Below are positions 6,747-8,539 of a stretch of DNA of 8,539 bases, one piece after another. The translations under genes and the position numbers were made by a program. Within the stretch, counting starts at the first letter, position 1. The number at the start of each line of letters is the position of its first letter. The DNA is from Rhodanobacter sp. (GTDB lineage Bacteria > Pseudomonadota > Gammaproteobacteria > Xanthomonadales > Rhodanobacteraceae): NCBI GenBank assembly GCA_026193555.1, contig JAPHUU010000042.1, positions 1 to 8,539 on the forward strand, read 5' to 3'. The notes under the pieces were generated by a model. It had not been told where the DNA came from. It made no database searches and was given only the letters and a program-made list of their open reading frames with translations.

Positions 6747-7130
6747 TTATTCGGCGTCAACCGCCTCGACCTGCGGACGACCAACCAGCTCGACATACGC
6801 CATCGGCGCATTGTCGCCGGGGCGGAAGCCGCACTTGAGGATGCGCAGGTAACCGCCCGGACGCTCCTTGTAGCGCGGCCCGAGCTCGACAAACAACTTG
6901 CCGACGGCTTCCTTGTCACGCATGCGCGCGAAGGCAAGGCGGCGATTGGCAACGCCATCGATCTTGGCCAGCGTGATCAGCGGCTCGGCGACGCGGCGAA
7001 GTTCCTTCGCCTTCGGCAGGGTGGTACGGATCAGCTCATGCTTCACCAGCGACGACGCCATATTGCGAAACATCGCTTCGCGGTGCGAGCTGGTGCGGTT
7101 GAGTTTGCGTCCGGATTTTTGGTGGCGCAT
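6747..7130 (-). CDS. rplQ: 50S ribosomal protein L17
   Basis: This 127-residue protein of the large ribosomal subunit has the same length as E. coli L17. It is recognised by near-identical blocks: [20 protein letters not shown] (1-20), [21 protein letters not shown] (36-56), [10 protein letters not shown] (60-69) and [25 protein letters not shown] (91-115). ATG 7130 is fixed by this conserved N-terminus; a GAGA eight bases upstream may serve as ribosome-binding site. It is the last gene of the alpha operon (rpsD-rpoA-rplQ), followed by a strong terminator. The spacer to rpoA is 206 nt, much longer than in E. coli, and is full of potential hairpins. Confidence 0.98.
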   Translation of the reverse strand: MRHQKSGRKLNRTSSHREAMFRNMASSLVKHELIRTTLPKAKELRRVAEPLITLAKIDGVANRRLAFARMRDKEAVGKLFVELGPRYKERPGGYLRILKCGFRPGDNAPMAYVELVGRPQVEAVDAE

Positions 7131-7336
7131 GGCTAAATTCTCTATCTGTTGTTATGAAAAGCCGGCGCATGTGTCCGGCTTCCCGCGGTTACCCGCTTAT
7201 AAAGGCCCCATTGAAGCAGGCTCTTGTGAAGAGTGCGGCCATGGATGGCCGCTTCTGGACTTGCCAGATGCGAGAGCGGTCGCCGCAATAGCGACCGCTC
7301 AGACTGCCGCGACCACGGATGATCGCACTAACCCAA
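7131..7336 (-). promoter_or_regulatory. Hairpin-rich spacer between rpoA and rplQ
   Basis: No coding sequence is evident here. In transcript order the spacer holds these potential stem-loops. First, 7300-7274 has a perfect 10-bp stem (GAGCGGTCGC/GCGACCGCTC) with a 7-nt loop. Second, 7252-7235 has 6-8 bp (GCGGCCAT/ATGGCCGC). Third, 7233-7221 has a 5-bp stem (CTCTT/AAGAG) with a 3-nt loop. Fourth, 7196-7185 has a 4-bp stem capped by the GNRA-type tetraloop GUAA. Fifth, 7181-7159 has a 7-bp stem (AAGCCGG/CCGGCTT) followed by a short U-run and ends 28 nt before the rplQ start. A TATAAG-like -10 element lies at about 7203-7198 but has no matching -35. A role in RNA processing, attenuation or autoregulation of rplQ is inference. 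Confidence 0.55.
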
Positions 7337-8335
7337 TTAACCCAGCTGCATGCCGTGCGACAGGCCCGGCGGCGGCCAGTTCTCGAGCTTCATGCCGAGG
7401 GCAAGACCACGCCCACCCAGCACATCCTTGATCTCGGTCAGCGACTTCTTGCCGAGATTCGGCGTCTTCAGCAACTCGACTTCGGTCTTTTGGACCAAGT
7501 CACCGATGTAATAGATGCTTTCCGCCTTGAGGCAGTTGGCCGAACGCACCGTGAGCTCGAGATCGTCAATCGGACGCAGCAGCAGCGGATCGAACCCGCT
7601 CTTCTCCGCCTTGTCGGTGGCACTCTCGCGACGCGAGAAGTCACCGAACACGGACAGCTGGTCGTTGATGATCTCGGCAGCCTTGCGGACTGCATCTTCG
7701 GCACCGATCGTGCCATTGGTCTCGATATCCAGCACCAGCTTGTCGAGGTTGGTACGCTGTTCGACACGAGCAGCGTCCACTTCATAGGCCACGCGCAGAA
7801 CCGGCGCAAACGACGCATCGATCTGCAGGCGGCCGATCGGACGAGCTTCGTCATCCGGATGCTGCCGCGTGCTCGACGGCTGATAGCCGACGCCACGACG
7901 GATCTTCAGGCGCATGTTGAGCGTGACATCCTTGGTCAGATGGCAGATCACATGTTCAGGATTGATGATTTCCACCGAGTGATCGACGGCGATGTCGCCA
8001 GCCATCACCACGCCCTTGCCCTTCTTGGACAAGGTCAAGGTGACTTCATCACCGGTGTGCTGCCGGATCGCCACGTCCTTGAGGTTGAGCAGGACTTCGA
8101 TGATGTCCTCCTGCAAGCCTTCCAGGGTGGTGTATTCGTGCAACACGCCATCGATTTCGACCTCGACGATGGCACTGCCAGGAATCGAGGAGAGCAGCAC
8201 GCGACGCAGCGCGTTGCCCAGGGTGTGGCCGAAGCCACGCTCGAGCGGCTCAACCACCACTCTGGCGCGATTGGCTCCGAGCTGTTCGACGCTGAGGCCT
8301 CGTGGCCTCAGCACACTAGTTGACGAAACTGGCAT
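7337..8335 (-). CDS. rpoA: DNA-directed RNA polymerase subunit alpha
   Basis: This is the 332-residue alpha subunit; its dimer nucleates RNA polymerase assembly and contacts UP elements and activators. The N-terminal assembly domain (about 1-230) includes [20 protein letters not shown], with R44/R45 at the same positions as the E. coli assembly residue R45. It also has [18 protein letters not shown] and [17 protein letters not shown] short linker leads to the C-terminal domain (about 248-322), where R264, N267 and K297 correspond to the DNA-contacting R265, N268 and K298 of E. coli. ATG 8335 has GGAG about seven bases upstream. The gene starts 15 nt after rpsD, so the two are co-transcribed and may be translationally coupled. 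Codons 8-15 form a perfect 9-bp hairpin. The tail ([12 protein letters not shown]) is slightly longer than in E. coli. Confidence 0.98.
   Translation of the reverse strand: MPVSSTSVLRPRGLSVEQLGANRARVVVEPLERGFGHTLGNALRRVLLSSIPGSAIVEVEIDGVLHEYTTLEGLQEDIIEVLLNLKDVAIRQHTGDEVTLTLSKKGKGVVMAGDIAVDHSVEIINPEHVICHLTKDVTLNMRLKIRRGVGYQPSSTRQHPDDEARPIGRLQIDASFAPVLRVAYEVDAARVEQRTNLDKLVLDIETNGTIGAEDAVRKAAEIINDQLSVFGDFSRRESATDKAEKSGFDPLLLRPIDDLELTVRSANCLKAESIYYIGDLVQKTEVELLKTPNLGKKSLTEIKDVLGGRGLALGMKLENWPPPGLSHGMQLG
8291..8312 (-). repeat. Perfect 9-bp stem-loop in the first codons of rpoA
   Basis: In the transcript GCTGAGGCC (8312-8304), loop ACGA and GGCCTCAGC (8299-8291) form a perfect stem with a 4-nt loop. 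It covers nucleotides 24-45 of the rpoA message, where secondary structure often affects translation initiation. No U-run follows, so it is not a terminator. Confidence 0.75.
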
Positions 8336-8350
8336 GCAGAGCTCCGGTAA

Positions 8351-8539
8351 TTACTTCGAGTAAAGCTCGACGATCAATGCTTCATTGATGTCGGACGGCA
8401 GATCGCCGCGATCCGGCACCGATTTGAAAGTGCCTTCGAATTTCTTGGCATCGACTTCAACCCAGATCGGGCGCAAGTCCATGGTGTCGAACACAGTTGC
8501 GGCTTCCTGCACGCGCAACTGGCTGCGTGCCTTCTCGGT
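8351..8539 (-). CDS. rpsD: 30S ribosomal protein S4 (C-terminal 62 residues; start outside window)
   Basis: The frame is open from the right edge to a TAA at 8353-8351. The visible 62 residues match the C-terminus of S4, including [24 protein letters not shown] and the nearly invariant ending [14 protein letters not shown]4 is a primary 16S rRNA-binding protein of the small subunit and, in E. coli, the translational repressor of the alpha operon. The stop lies 15 nt before the rpoA start, in the standard rpsD-rpoA-rplQ order. The S4 RNA-binding domain lies outside the window. Confidence 0.97.
   Translation of the reverse strand, partial: TEKARSQLRVQEAATVFDTMDLRPIWVEVDAKKFEGTFKSVPDRGDLPSDINEALIVELYSK

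Noticed and set aside
7319..8323. 334-codon plus-strand frame
   Set aside because: It is antisense to rpoA, which is unmistakable on the minus strand.

Overview
The window looks like chromosomal backbone of a GC-rich gammaproteobacterium of the Lysobacterales/Xanthomonadales, most likely Rhodanobacteraceae (Rhodanobacter/Dyella-like). This placement is an inference from protein flavour and gene content: an rpsD-rpoA-rplQ alpha-operon end with a 332-residue RpoA, a class II (plant-like) DAHP synthase, an intracellular PHA depolymerase and a bacterial glutaminase. No similarity search was run. I see no tRNA, rRNA, CRISPR array, insertion sequence, prophage or defence gene.

Layout. The left edge holds a truncated xerD on the minus strand, then a divergent four-helix RDD membrane protein on the plus strand, with only 30 bp between the starts. 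A 436-bp stretch with no recognisable gene follows. Next comes phaZ (plus), which converges on glsA (minus). Upstream of glsA a 319-bp spacer leads to a small divergent Cys-rich GDCCVxC-family protein on the plus strand. The rest of the window is on the minus strand. In transcription order, starting from the right edge, it holds the C-terminus of rpsD, then rpoA, a 206-nt hairpin-rich spacer, rplQ, a strong intrinsic terminator, and then dsbB and a class II DAHP synthase gene as a two-gene unit.

How the genes work together. rpsD-rpoA-rplQ is the conserved distal part of the ribosomal alpha operon (S4, RNA polymerase alpha, L17) and ends at the terminator at 6663-6697. dsbB and the DAHP synthase are probably co-transcribed from a separate promoter, although they have no known biochemical link (periplasmic disulfide formation versus entry to the shikimate pathway). 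phaZ and glsA are carbon- and nitrogen-mobilising enzymes transcribed towards each other. XerD is the chromosome-dimer-resolution recombinase.

No wholly new system is evident. The features most worth a second look are RNA/DNA structures: a perfect 13-bp inverted repeat inside xerD, a series of hairpins between rpoA and rplQ, and a perfect 9-bp hairpin in the first codons of rpoA. The Cys-only member of a family that includes selenoproteins also deserves attention.
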